45,206 bases of DNA from Gammaproteobacteria bacterium. Lineage in GTDB: Bacteria > Pseudomonadota > Gammaproteobacteria > Steroidobacterales > GCA-2729495. The DNA is taken from positions 1 through 45,206 of the forward strand of contig JASJBD010000014.1 of NCBI GenBank assembly GCA_030066665.1. The letters run 5' to 3'. Both the position numbers and the translations under genes were made by a program. The notes beneath the pieces are model-generated. The model searched no databases. It saw only the letters and a program-made list of their open reading frames with translations, and was not told the origin of the DNA. Shown in pieces: positions 1-8,007 of the stretch (position 1 is its first letter; each line of letters starts with the position of its first letter).

Positions 1-2
1 TG

Positions 3-488
3 ATCCGCTACCGGGACGCCATTCAATACGTGCATGATAAAACCGTTTATGGAATGAATAATGGCAAAGGCGTGTTCGCGCTTATGCAGGAGATATCGTT
101 ACCAGAGCGTTTGGATGTTGGGCAGAAGTATGGCTCTGTCGCGTGGAGTGTCCGCGGCATCTATGAAGGATATGTAGGTTGGTTTGATGAAAAGCCTGAG
201 TCCATATACAGCGTGCCACGCGAGACTGTTTATCCTGACTTGGTTGATCTGGCTGGCGGTCCGGACAGGGTGGCCGCCTTGGCAAAGGAAAAGCTGGTGG
301 ATGGCAATCTGGTAGAGGGTCTCTATTTGACCAGCGCAGCGCTATGGGTTGATTCGAAGCACAGAGCGGCGCTGGAAACGCGCATCAGGTTGCTCGAGGC
401 TCTTGAGGATGGCGCTGGCAATTTCAATGAGCGTGCCTGGTTGAGACACGCGCGAAAGCTTTCCGAAGGAAAGCTGGCGGAAGACTGA
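3..488 (+). CDS. Alkyl sulfatase-type MBL-fold hydrolase, C-terminal part (5' cut by window)
   Basis: The reading frame is open from the first bases, so the gene begins outside the window; about 161 residues are visible. The stretch running YRDAIQYVHDKTV, then GMNNGKGVF, LPERLDVGQKYGSVAWSVR and IYEGYVGWFD is typical of the dimerisation domain that follows the metallo-beta-lactamase domain in SDS-hydrolase-type alkyl sulfatases (SdsA1/Pdsa group). The zinc-binding HxHxDH domain would lie upstream and is not seen. The protein ends soon after a helical alanine- and leucine-rich segment, so the C-terminal SCP2-like domain found in full SdsA1 enzymes appears to be absent. An internal GTG at 30 could be called as a start but would cut through the domain. 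The family assignment is firm; the substrate (alkyl sulfate or another ester) is inferred only. Confidence 0.85.
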   Translation: MRYRDAIQYVHDKTVYGMNNGKGVFALMQEISLPERLDVGQKYGSVAWSVRGIYEGYVGWFDEKPESIYSVPRETVYPDLVDLAGGPDRVAALAKEKLVDGNLVEGLYLTSAALWVDSKHRAALETRIRLLEALEDGAGNFNERAWLRHARKLSEGKLAED

Positions 489-566
489 GCGATTGTCCCG
501 CCTGCCAGCGTATGACGTGCGTATCGCGGCTGCGGCTGGGCGCCAGGGGCAGAAAGGGAAACCAGC

Positions 567-968
567 ATGGCAATCAATGGTGCATGTTTGTGCGGCAGGG
601 TTCGCTACGAAATCTCGGGTCAATTATTTCATGCAAGTAACTGCCATTGTTCTATGTGCAGGCGACAGCATGGTGCCGCATTCGCCACCTATGCTGAATT
701 CAATCCGGGCGACTTCAGATGGACCTCAGGAGCAGACCTGATAAAGGTCTACGAAAAGTTACCGGGTGCCGGATGGTGTTTTTGTAGTGAATGTGGTTCG
801 TCATTGGCGGGAACCGTGGACGGTAAAATCACCACGATAACGCTGGGTACGATTGAAGGAGATCCGGGCATAAAGCCGGAGTCACATATCTTCGTCGGTT
901 CCAAGGCGCAGTGGCATGATATTGCTGATGATCTCCCGCAGTTCGCTGAAAGACCCCGTGACACATGA
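567..968 (+). CDS. GFA/CENP-V family zinc protein
   Basis: A 133-residue single-domain protein of the GFA (glutathione-dependent formaldehyde-activating enzyme-like) superfamily. The zinc-binding cysteine pattern is complete: CLC at residues 7-9, CHCSMC at 26-31, and an FCSECGSSL motif near residue 70. The length is usual for the family. Few members have a tested activity, so a formaldehyde role should not be assumed. The start ATG has an AGGGAAA-like purine stretch upstream. It lies alone between the alkyl-sulfatase fragment and a convergent GH16 gene. A second, distant GFA paralogue occurs at 7627-8004. Confidence 0.88.
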   Translation: MAINGACLCGRVRYEISGQLFHASNCHCSMCRRQHGAAFATYAEFNPGDFRWTSGADLIKVYEKLPGAGWCFCSECGSSLAGTVDGKITTITLGTIEGDPGIKPESHIFVGSKAQWHDIADDLPQFAERPRDT

Positions 969-1011
969 GAACCACCCCGAAAAGTCACGTAAGACAGTAA
1001 CGCCTTTCACG

Positions 1012-1890
1012 CTACTCCACGCGGCGCTCGTGCTTCACCCAGTCGACCTCCATGGTCCAGCGGTCCACGGTCATCGGCGACGGGTTGATCTTGGCAAAGT
1101 TCAGTACCGCGAATAGCGGTTCGGGGAACTGGTCACCCTGTCCCTCACTGCGATGAATCACTTCGCCATCGAGCAGGAAGAGCAGATCGCTGCCGTCCCA
1201 CTCGACCGCGTACTCGTGATAGTCGGCCAGCCTGGCTTCCTGAACGTGCATCAGTTGCTGCCAGTCACCACCGCCACAGTAGCCAAGACTCTTGATTGCA
1301 CGAACGGCGTAGTGGTCCGGCCCACCATCGCTGTGGTGTTCGAAAATGTCGATCTCTCCCGAACCGGTCATCGGCCAGCAGATGTTCTCGTCCTCTTCCT
1401 CAACCGGGGGCTCGTTATTGCGGGCGCCAAGCAACCACCACGCCGGGAACATGCCCGCCTGACCGCTAGCGGGGACGCGCAGCCGGGCGGTCCAGCGCCC
1501 CTTCACAAACTCCTGGCGGTTTTTCGACGTGAGCCGCCCTGCCACGAACTGTGTAGGCGGGTGCGGCTCTCCGGCCTTGTTCAAGTTGTCGCACTCGACC
1601 GGCTCGCCCAGGTCGACCACGCGGAGCTTCAGTGTGCCGTCGCTGACCGCCCGCGTCTCGTGCTGACCGTCCCGAACGTAGCACTGATCCTCATCGTTGA
1701 CCCAGAGTAGCTGGTCCTGCCAGTTGTCCCCATCGAAACGGTCGAAGTCATCGAAGAAGTCGACTTCCCATTCGTCAGCCGTCGAAGTCACCTTTTGGAC
1801 CGTTCCTTCGGGCTCTTCGCCAGCGCAAGATGCGGCCATGAAGGCTACGGCCAGCAGGGGTAGTATCCAGCGACAATTCTCCATTGGCAT
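1012..1890 (-). CDS. GH16 family glycoside hydrolase, probable lipoprotein
   Basis: A secreted glycan hydrolase of family 16 (endo-beta-1,3/1,4-glucanase, laminarinase and agarase clan). The catalytic signature GEIDIFEHH is visible, with the two glutamates acting as nucleophile and acid/base and the aspartate between them. FAxWWLL-type and VEWDGSDLLFLLDGE segments match the jelly-roll core. The N-terminus has a hydrophobic signal followed by MAASC, a weak lipobox, so the mature protein may be lipid-anchored. I chose the ATG at 1890 because GAGGA lies about 10 bases upstream; ATGs at 1884 and 1908 and a longer frame to 1974 are alternatives. The fold is certain; the polysaccharide substrate is unknown. 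It converges with the GFA gene upstream. Confidence 0.88.
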   Translation of the reverse strand: MPMENCRWILPLLAVAFMAASCAGEEPEGTVQKVTSTADEWEVDFFDDFDRFDGDNWQDQLLWVNDEDQCYVRDGQHETRAVSDGTLKLRVVDLGEPVECDNLNKAGEPHPPTQFVAGRLTSKNRQEFVKGRWTARLRVPASGQAGMFPAWWLLGARNNEPPVEEEDENICWPMTGSGEIDIFEHHSDGGPDHYAVRAIKSLGYCGGGDWQQLMHVQEARLADYHEYAVEWDGSDLLFLLDGEVIHRSEGQGDQFPEPLFAVLNFAKINPSPMTVDRWTMEVDWVKHERRVE

Positions 1891-2033
1891 AGGAAGGTGT
1901 TTCCTCATTTTCTTACCCGGAGTTCGCGCGCATGCCGAAATGCTCTTTTTACGAACACTAGTATACCCGTACACGATAAACTTATTGGCGCGCTCCCTGG
2001 AGGAGGATGCTCAAGCAGCGGACGGGAAGAGCC

Positions 2034-2561
2034 GTGAACATCAGAGAGTCATTAGACACCGATAAAGAATCAATCCGCCAACTACATCGAAACGCGTTTG
2101 GCGAAACTGAGGGAGACGCCGTATCGAAATTGGCTGTGGATCTGTTGGAAGATCGAACTGCATTGCCACTGCTTTCGCTTGTAGCAGAAGCAGACGACGA
2201 AATCGTCGGCAACGTCATTTTTTCTTCTGTCACAATCGAGGGCGCAGACCCGGCTGCGTCGGCGTACACCATGGCGCCGCTCGCAGTTGCCAGCAGATTT
2301 CAGGGCCAGGGTCTGGGAACAAAACTTATCAAGCTGGGACTTGAAACACTGAAAGCGCGAGGCGCGGCGATTGTCCTGGTTCTCGGCGATCCCAATTACT
2401 ACTCCCGGACGGGCTTTCAGGCTGGCCACAGCCTGAAGCCACCCCATGCGCTACGATACCCGGAAGCCTGGATGGCATTGGAACTTGTAGAAGGCGCGCT
2501 CGAGAACACCAGAGGTACGGTTCGATGTGCCGCATCCCTGAGTGCGCCAGAGTACTGGTAG
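2034..2561 (+). CDS. GNAT family N-acetyltransferase (YhbS-like)
   Basis: A 175-residue GNAT acetyltransferase. The acetyl-CoA pyrophosphate-binding motif A is seen as RFQGQGLGTKLIKLGL, preceded by the beta strand MAPLAVAS and followed by VLVLGDPNYYSRTGF. The GDPxYYxRxGF segment is characteristic of the YhbS subgroup of predicted acetyltransferases. The GTG at 2034, with GGGAAGAG just upstream, gives an N-terminus (NIRESL) typical of the family. An in-frame ATG at 2007 sits immediately after GGAGG, too close for use as a ribosome site. The acceptor substrate is unknown. Confidence 0.85.
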   Translation: MNIRESLDTDKESIRQLHRNAFGETEGDAVSKLAVDLLEDRTALPLLSLVAEADDEIVGNVIFSSVTIEGADPAASAYTMAPLAVASRFQGQGLGTKLIKLGLETLKARGAAIVLVLGDPNYYSRTGFQAGHSLKPPHALRYPEAWMALELVEGALENTRGTVRCAASLSAPEYW

Positions 2562-2628
2562 AGTTGCCCGACGCAGTCGAGTGCTGCGGTACGCATAGGT
2601 ACTCATGAACAATGCCTTGTAGAGCATC

Positions 2629-4158
2629 ATGACGACTATACGCCAGGACGATTTCATCGCGAGCGTGGCGGACGCGCTGCAATTCATCTCCTATTACCAC
2701 CCGCCCGATTTCATCCAGGCGCTGCACGAGGCGTGGCGGCGGGAGGAGTCCGAAGCCGCCAGGGCGGCGATGGCCCAGATCCTCGTGAATTCCCGGATGT
2801 GCGCCGAGGGTCACCGGCCGATCTGCCAGGACACCGGCATTGTCACCGCGTTCGTCAAGATCGGGATGGATGTCTCCTGGGACACAAGGCTGGGTGTCGA
2901 GGACATGATCAATGCAGGTGTGCGCCAGGCCTACAACCATCCGGACAACAAGCTTCGCGCGTCCATCCTCGATGATCCGGCTGGCGCGCGAAAAAACACG
3001 GGCGACAACACCCCGGCGGTAATCCACACGCAGGTCGTGCCGGGCAACACCGTCCACGTGGAGCTGGCCGCCAAGGGTGGCGGCTCCGAAGCCAAGACGA
3101 AATTCGTGATGCTCAACCCGTCCGACGATATTGTCGAGTGGGTCGTGAAGACGGTGCCAACGATGGGCGCCGGCTGGTGTCCGCCGGGGATGCTTGGGCT
3201 TGGTGTCGGTGGCACCGCGGAAAAGGCCATGGTGATGGCGAAAGCCGCGCTGATGGAGCCGATCGACATCCACGAGCTGCGCGCGCGCGGCGCGAAAACG
3301 ACCGCCGAGAAGCTGCGCCTCGAGATATTCGACGCGGTAAACGATTTGGGTATTGGCGCACAGGGCCTGGGCGGATTGACAACCGTGCTCGACGTAAAGA
3401 TCCACGACTACCCGACACATGCGGCCAACAAACCTGTCGCGATGATTCCCAACTGCGCCGCGACCAGACATGCACATTTCACGCTCGATGGCGGCGGACC
3501 GGCGTTGCAAACGCCGCCGCGGCTCGAGGACTGGCCGGATATTGCTTTCGACGTTGGCCCGGGTGCGAAGCGCGTCGACCTCGCCGCCGTCACGCGCGAC
3601 GCAGTGAAACAGTGGCAACCAGGTGAAACTCTGTTGCTAAGTGGCAAGATGTTGACCGGCCGTGATGCTGCCCACGCACGCATCGCCGATCTGCTGGCCA
3701 ACAGCGAACCGCTTCCCGCTGGCGTGGACTTCACTGATCGGTTCATTTATTACGTCGGGCCGGTCGACGCGGTGCGTGACGAAGTAGTTGGTCCGGCAGG
3801 TCCGACAACCGCCACCCGCATGGACAAGTTCACCGACCTGATGCTCGGGCAGACCGGGCTGCTCGGAATGGTTGGAAAGGCCGAGCGCGGGCCGGACACT
3901 ATTCGCAGTATTCGAGAACACGAAGCTGTCTACCTGATGGCTGTCGGCGGCGCCGCCTACCTCGTTTCGAAAGCCATCAAGTCAGCTCGGGTCGTTGCGT
4001 TCGAAGATCTGGGCATGGAGGCAATCCACGAATTCGAAGTGGTCGATATGCCGGTCACTGTGGCCGTAGACGTGCGCGGCAACGCCGTCCACGAGTCCGG
4101 GCCGGCCGAATGGCAGGAAATCATTCTCGCCAGGAAGCCGGGCGCGGGCGTCAACTGA
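2629..4158 (+). CDS. fumA: Fumarate hydratase, class I (iron-sulfur)
   Basis: Catalyses reversible hydration of fumarate to L-malate in the TCA cycle, as a cytoplasmic homodimer with an oxygen-sensitive 4Fe-4S cluster. The 509 residues contain both the alpha and beta domains fused, as in FumA/FumB. Candidate cluster cysteines are C66 (ICQDTG), C184 (GWCPPGMLGLGVGG) and C276 (IPNCAATRH); their spacing (118 and 92) is close to that in E. coli FumA. The C-terminal beta domain carries GPAGPTTATRMDKF and GLLGMVGKAERG. It stands alone, with 66 bases before it and about 146 before the next gene. A tartrate dehydratase-like activity is a less likely alternative. Confidence 0.95.
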   Translation: MTTIRQDDFIASVADALQFISYYHPPDFIQALHEAWRREESEAARAAMAQILVNSRMCAEGHRPICQDTGIVTAFVKIGMDVSWDTRLGVEDMINAGVRQAYNHPDNKLRASILDDPAGARKNTGDNTPAVIHTQVVPGNTVHVELAAKGGGSEAKTKFVMLNPSDDIVEWVVKTVPTMGAGWCPPGMLGLGVGGTAEKAMVMAKAALMEPIDIHELRARGAKTTAEKLRLEIFDAVNDLGIGAQGLGGLTTVLDVKIHDYPTHAANKPVAMIPNCAATRHAHFTLDGGGPALQTPPRLEDWPDIAFDVGPGAKRVDLAAVTRDAVKQWQPGETLLLSGKMLTGRDAAHARIADLLANSEPLPAGVDFTDRFIYYVGPVDAVRDEVVGPAGPTTATRMDKFTDLMLGQTGLLGMVGKAERGPDTIRSIREHEAVYLMAVGGAAYLVSKAIKSARVVAFEDLGMEAIHEFEVVDMPVTVAVDVRGNAVHESGPAEWQEIILARKPGAGVN

Positions 4159-4304
4159 CTGCCGTCAGGCGGCGCGATCGTATATACTGACGTTTCTCGC
4201 GCAATAAAGAATAAACAATAGCGAGACCAGTAACTTAGCTTAACGCGGAGCGCAGGGCTCGGGCCCGGATCTGCGTGGCCGATCATCCAGGGAGCGCGGA
4301 CACT

Positions 4305-6134
4305 ATGAAAATCGTCGGCATTCACACGGGGCATAACGCAACTGCGTGTTTGTTCGCAGACGGTCGCATCGAGGCCATCGTCTCCGAGGAACGGTTTTCG
4401 AGAAACAAGAACGACAGCGGCTTTCCCGGGCGCGCCGTCCAGTGGCTGTTCGACAATTACTCTCTGGATGCCAATGCAATCGATCGCATTGCGATCGCCG
4501 GCCTGTTGACGGGAATGGAGATCGGCGAGTGGGAGGAGGGTCCCTGGGAGATTTTCGCCGCGCAGGTCTCACGCATTGTTCCCGCGCGGCTGATGACGTC
4601 CAACGCCCTGGTGGCGCCCTACTTGCGCCTGCGTGCCGGCGGTAAGCAGCGGCTCGAAGGCGCCGCTGAGAGACTCTCACGTTTCCGCGTTCCGCAAGAC
4701 AAGATCGATCTTGTCGAGCACCACAGTTGTCACGCGCACGCGGCCTATTGGCTCGATCCCGGACGGCGCCCCGAGCCGACGCTCGTGGTGACGCTCGATA
4801 ACACCGGCGACGGTCGCTGCGGGACAATTCACGTGGCTGATGGCGAGGGTGGGTTTACGCGCCTGCACGAGATGCAAAGCCTCCGATCTCTCGGAATGAT
4901 GTACACGGCCGTGACCCGTTACCTGGGTATGAAGGCGGTCGAAGATGAGTACAAGGTGATGGGAATGGCGCCATACGCCAAACCCGAGCGGGCGGAGGCC
5001 GTGTACCGCATTTTGCGTGGGCACATGGACCTGACGCCCGATGAACTCGATTTCGCGAATCTCACTGGTCTGGGTGAGAGCGCCTATGTGAAGCGTTTCC
5101 GCTCGGAGTTGGCCAAATTCCGCTTCGACGCCGTGTGCGCCGGCGTACAAATGCTCGTCGAGGATCTTGTCCTCCGATATCTCAAGGCCTGGTCGAGAAA
5201 GACCGGCATCCGAAAGCTGGTAGTGGGTGGCGGCGTCTTCATGAACGTCAAGATGAACATGCTCATCAATGAGTCGCCGGACTTCGATGACGTCTTCTTT
5301 CTGCCTTCGTGCGGCGACGAGAGCAACGCCGCCGGCGCCGCCCTGGAATCTGCATGGCAAATCCACCGTGAGGCTGGTGAGCGTTTCGATCCGGCGCCGC
5401 TCGGTCCGCTCTACCTCGGGCCCGAATTCTCCAACGAAGACTGCGAGGCGGCGCTCCGCGGCAACGACGGCCGGCTCCGCTGGGAGAAGTCGCCCGATCT
5501 CGAGGCCGAAACAGCCAAGGCGCTGGCCGAGGGGCGAATTGTTGGTCGCATGCGAGGGCGCATGGAGTTTGGTGCCCGCTCACTTGGCAACCGGAGCATC
5601 ATGGCAAGGGCCGATTCCCTGAATACGGTTCACCGGATCAATCGCGCCATCAAGATGCGGGATTTCTGGATGCCGTTTGCACCATCCGTGCTGGCGGCTC
5701 GGCAGTCGGACTACGTCATAAACCCGAAGGGCAGCCCGGCGCACTACATGATTCTCGGCTTCCGCAGCACGCCGCTGGCCGTGGAGGAGTTGATCGCCGG
5801 ACTGCATCCGTTCGACCGGACTTGCCGACCCCAACTGGTTGAACCTGAGTGGAATCCTCACTATCACCATCTGCTCGAAGTTTACGAGTCACTGACGGGG
5901 AGTGGCGGAATCCTGAATACCAGTTTCAATCTTCACGGTGAGCCGGTCGTCTGTACACCGGAGGATGCAATTTCCACGTACCTGCGATCGGACCTCGATC
6001 TGCTGACGCTCGAGGACTACCTGGTCTGGGATCCGAAGCGTATCGACCGCGACGCTGGCAGCCGCTCGGGCGTCGCGTCCAGCCAAACCGAGTCCGCAGC
6101 GATGGCCGAAGAAACCGGGAACGCGGTGGCCTAA
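4305..6134 (+). CDS. NodU/CmcH family carbamoyltransferase
   Basis: A 609-residue O-carbamoyltransferase that would use carbamoyl phosphate and ATP to carbamoylate a hydroxyl group, by way of carbamoyl-adenylate in the TobZ/NodU family. The N-terminal Kae1-like domain shows HTGHNATAC, VEHHSCHAHAAYW (metal-binding histidines) and TLDNTGDG; the middle holds GGGVFMNVKMN; the C-terminal YrdC-like domain has EFGARSLGNRSI, MPFAPSVL and NTSFNLHGEPVVCTPEDA. The ATG at 4305 (MKIVGIHTGHN) fits family N-termini and has GGAG about 10 bases upstream; a frame from 4275 adds 10 poorly matching residues. No sugar, antibiotic or Nod-factor genes are nearby, so the acceptor cannot be guessed. Confidence 0.9.
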   Translation: MKIVGIHTGHNATACLFADGRIEAIVSEERFSRNKNDSGFPGRAVQWLFDNYSLDANAIDRIAIAGLLTGMEIGEWEEGPWEIFAAQVSRIVPARLMTSNALVAPYLRLRAGGKQRLEGAAERLSRFRVPQDKIDLVEHHSCHAHAAYWLDPGRRPEPTLVVTLDNTGDGRCGTIHVADGEGGFTRLHEMQSLRSLGMMYTAVTRYLGMKAVEDEYKVMGMAPYAKPERAEAVYRILRGHMDLTPDELDFANLTGLGESAYVKRFRSELAKFRFDAVCAGVQMLVEDLVLRYLKAWSRKTGIRKLVVGGGVFMNVKMNMLINESPDFDDVFFLPSCGDESNAAGAALESAWQIHREAGERFDPAPLGPLYLGPEFSNEDCEAALRGNDGRLRWEKSPDLEAETAKALAEGRIVGRMRGRMEFGARSLGNRSIMARADSLNTVHRINRAIKMRDFWMPFAPSVLAARQSDYVINPKGSPAHYMILGFRSTPLAVEELIAGLHPFDRTCRPQLVEPEWNPHYHHLLEVYESLTGSGGILNTSFNLHGEPVVCTPEDAISTYLRSDLDLLTLEDYLVWDPKRIDRDAGSRSGVASSQTESAAMAEETGNAVA

Positions 6135-6224
6135 AAAGAACAGTTGCGATACGCGATTGGCGATTACGCCACGCAAATTATCATTGCAAATTGCGTTGCT
6201 TGAATCTGCAATAGGAATCAGCCT

Positions 6225-6653
6225 GTGATAGTGCCGGCCCGGTTCTCCAGAGTGTGGTGGGTGTGGATCGTGTCCGCCGGATTTTCGTGCGGTGCCGTGG
6301 CGACGATAGTGCTCTATCTTGTGGGCGCGCTGTCGGAAACCCATTACATCTGGGCGTTTCTGATTGGCGCGGGCATTGGTGATGTCGTGCTCGCGCTCTG
6401 GTTCGAGGCCGTAGCTCCCACTCGTGTGACGGTCGGTCCCGGGGAGCGCGTGCATGTCAGTGCGCCGGTCCGTGATCGTGCCAGAGTTGTGTCGGGTTTC
6501 GCCGCCGACGATGCGGGGAAGGTCAGGGTGCGTGGCGAGGTCTGGAGAGCGCGCTGCCTGTCCTGGCAGGGTCAGCAACTTTCTCCCGGCCAGGAGGTTC
6601 GCATAACGGGGCGCGACGGACTTACTCTGCTTATCGATATCGACGACCAATAA
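6225..6653 (+). CDS. NfeD-like membrane protein
   Basis: A 142-residue protein with two N-terminal transmembrane segments (about residues 10-32 and 40-60) followed by a soluble beta-rich domain ending GKVRVRGEVWRARC...GQEVRITGRDGLTLLIDI. This pattern (G.V...GE.W.A...G..V.V....G..L.V) is the OB-fold C-terminal domain of NfeD proteins, which usually partner stomatin/SPFH proteins. No stomatin gene is adjacent. The GTG start at 6225 is the best available, with AGGA upstream. A 90-base AT-richer leader precedes it. Confidence 0.65.
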   Translation: MIVPARFSRVWWVWIVSAGFSCGAVATIVLYLVGALSETHYIWAFLIGAGIGDVVLALWFEAVAPTRVTVGPGERVHVSAPVRDRARVVSGFAADDAGKVRVRGEVWRARCLSWQGQQLSPGQEVRITGRDGLTLLIDIDDQ

Positions 6654-6675
6654 ACCTATCCAATACCCGTTCGAT

Positions 6676-7179
6676 ATGACGCTGCAACGAGACATTGCGA
6701 GTTGGGACGGCAAATCGGCCGACGATATCGCGCAGATCTACGATCGTTATGCGCAGCGGCCCGATTTGCTGGCCGAGCTGGTCAAGCATGCCAACAAGCC
6801 CGACTTGCAATCGGGCGCAACCTGGCTCATCAAGCGTCATATCGAGAACACGGCGCCGCTGAACGCGCGTGAAACGAAGCAACTCCTCGAACTTCTGCCT
6901 GACCTGGAAGGCTGGGAGGCAAGGCTGCATCTGCTTCAATGCCTGCCACATCTTGCGATACCGTCGCCATGTAAAGCTGCCGTGGAATTGTTTACGCGCG
7001 AATCGATCACCGATGACAACAAATTCGTTCGGGCCTGGGGATACGGCGGCTTCTACGAACTCGCTCGCCAGTTCCCCGATTTGCAGGATGAAGCTACCCA
7101 GCTGATCGAAATGGCGAAGCGGGATGAGCCTGCTTCCGTGCAAGCCCGAATTCGCCGCGTGACGGCAAAGGGCTTCTAG
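6676..7179 (+). CDS. Helical-repeat (HEAT-like) protein of unknown function
   Basis: A 167-residue soluble protein. It has no signal peptide or membrane segment and consists almost wholly of amphipathic helices (for example LAELVKHANKPDLQSGATWLIKRHI and LEGWEARLHLLQCLPHLAI), a pattern of short HEAT/ARM-type repeats. No catalytic motif is seen. It starts 22 bases after the NfeD-like gene and may be co-transcribed with it. The function is unknown; a scaffold or protein-binding role is an inference from the fold only. Confidence 0.7.
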   Translation: MTLQRDIASWDGKSADDIAQIYDRYAQRPDLLAELVKHANKPDLQSGATWLIKRHIENTAPLNARETKQLLELLPDLEGWEARLHLLQCLPHLAIPSPCKAAVELFTRESITDDNKFVRAWGYGGFYELARQFPDLQDEATQLIEMAKRDEPASVQARIRRVTAKGF

Positions 7180-7243
7180 AAAAGCGTGGCCAGGTTGCTC
7201 GAGTCGATTATGCTGGTGGAAATTGAAGTGGAAGCGTTTCGGG

Positions 7244-7630
7244 ATGAGTACCAACAAACATGACGACGGCCTGCGGTTGCGCAAAGAGGTTCTGGGTGAG
7301 GATTACGTCGGCAAGGCACTGGGCAACGCCACTGACTTCGATCAGCCGCTGCAAACCTTGCTGACCGAAAACTGCTGGGGAGAGGTGTGGTCACGCGACG
7401 GAATTTCGCTGCAGACCAGGAGCCTGATTACGATAGCAATTCTCGCATCGATGCGGGCGTCGCAGGAACTGCAGGTGCATGTGCGCGGCGCTCTGAATAA
7501 CGGGTGCACCGTGCAGGAAATCCGCGAGGTTCTGCTGCATGCAACTGTTTATTGCGGCGCGCCGGTCGGCATTGAAGCATTTCGGGCGGCGCGAGCCGTG
7601 ATCGACGGTTTACCGGGAGACGCCACGTGA
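7244..7630 (+). CDS. Carboxymuconolactone decarboxylase (CMD) family protein
   Basis: A 128-residue alpha-helical protein close to PcaC, 4-carboxymuconolactone decarboxylase of the protocatechuate branch of the beta-ketoadipate pathway. It shows GLRLRKEVLGEDYV, then SLITIAILASMRASQELQVHVRGALNNGCT and EIREVLLHATVYCGAP. This lacks the CxxC of AhpD-type peroxidases and fits the PcaC type. The ATG at 7244 fits family starts; the frame can be extended to 7223. No other protocatechuate genes lie beside it. It overlaps the following GFA gene by four bases (GTGA), suggesting translational coupling. Its exact reaction is uncertain. Confidence 0.8.
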   Translation: MSTNKHDDGLRLRKEVLGEDYVGKALGNATDFDQPLQTLLTENCWGEVWSRDGISLQTRSLITIAILASMRASQELQVHVRGALNNGCTVQEIREVLLHATVYCGAPVGIEAFRAARAVIDGLPGDAT

Positions 7631-8004
7631 CCGCAAGCGGGAGTCATCACGGCAGCTGTCATTGTGGCGCGGTCCACTTCGAGGTGACGTTGCCCCATGG
7701 CCTCGTGGATCTGCGGCGCTGCAATTGCTCGATGTGCAGTCGCCGCGGCGCGATCGCGGGGTCGGTTGCCCTGGATGGCCTGCGAGTCACGCAAGGGACC
7801 GACAAATTGTCCCTGTACCAGTTCAACACGATGACGGCGAAGCACTATTTCTGCTCCGTTTGTGGCATCTACACGCATCACCAGCGCCGGTCCAACCCCG
7901 AGGAGTTCGGGTTCAATGTGGCCTGCCTCGACGGCGTGGACCCGTTCGCGCTCGGGGATATACCAGTCGTGGACGGCATCAATCACCCGTGCGACCGGGA
8001 TTGA
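7627..8004 (+). CDS. GFA/CENP-V family zinc protein
   Basis: A 125-residue GFA-fold protein beginning with a GTG that overlaps the stop of the CMD gene. The zinc-binding cysteines are SCHCG (11 and 13), CNCSMC and FCSVCGIYTHH. The IYTHHxRRSNPxEFGFNVACLDG ending is the usual C-terminal half of this subfamily. It is only distantly similar to the GFA protein at 567-968. It sits between CMD and VOC genes in a tight plus-strand run (three bases before the VOC gene), so these three may act on related small carbonyl compounds; that is inference. Confidence 0.88.
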   Translation: MTASGSHHGSCHCGAVHFEVTLPHGLVDLRRCNCSMCSRRGAIAGSVALDGLRVTQGTDKLSLYQFNTMTAKHYFCSVCGIYTHHQRRSNPEEFGFNVACLDGVDPFALGDIPVVDGINHPCDRD

Positions 8005-8007
8005 CGC

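Noticed and set aside
1153-1710. 185-codon plus-strand frame opposite the GH16 gene
   Set aside because: It is antisense to a gene with a clear GH16 active-site motif and its translation shows no family pattern.
2329-3618. 429-codon minus-strand frame
   Set aside because: It is antisense to the fumarase gene; arginine- and histidine-rich translation is typical of a shadow frame in GC-rich DNA.
4195-4226. Hairpin TCTCGC...GCGAGA upstream of the carbamoyltransferase
   Set aside because: Six-base arms with a 20-base loop and no T-run; too weak for a terminator or riboswitch claim.
6171-6196. ACGCAA...TTGCGT inverted repeat before the NfeD-like gene
   Set aside because: Six-base arms and a 14-base loop in an AT-rich stretch are expected by chance.
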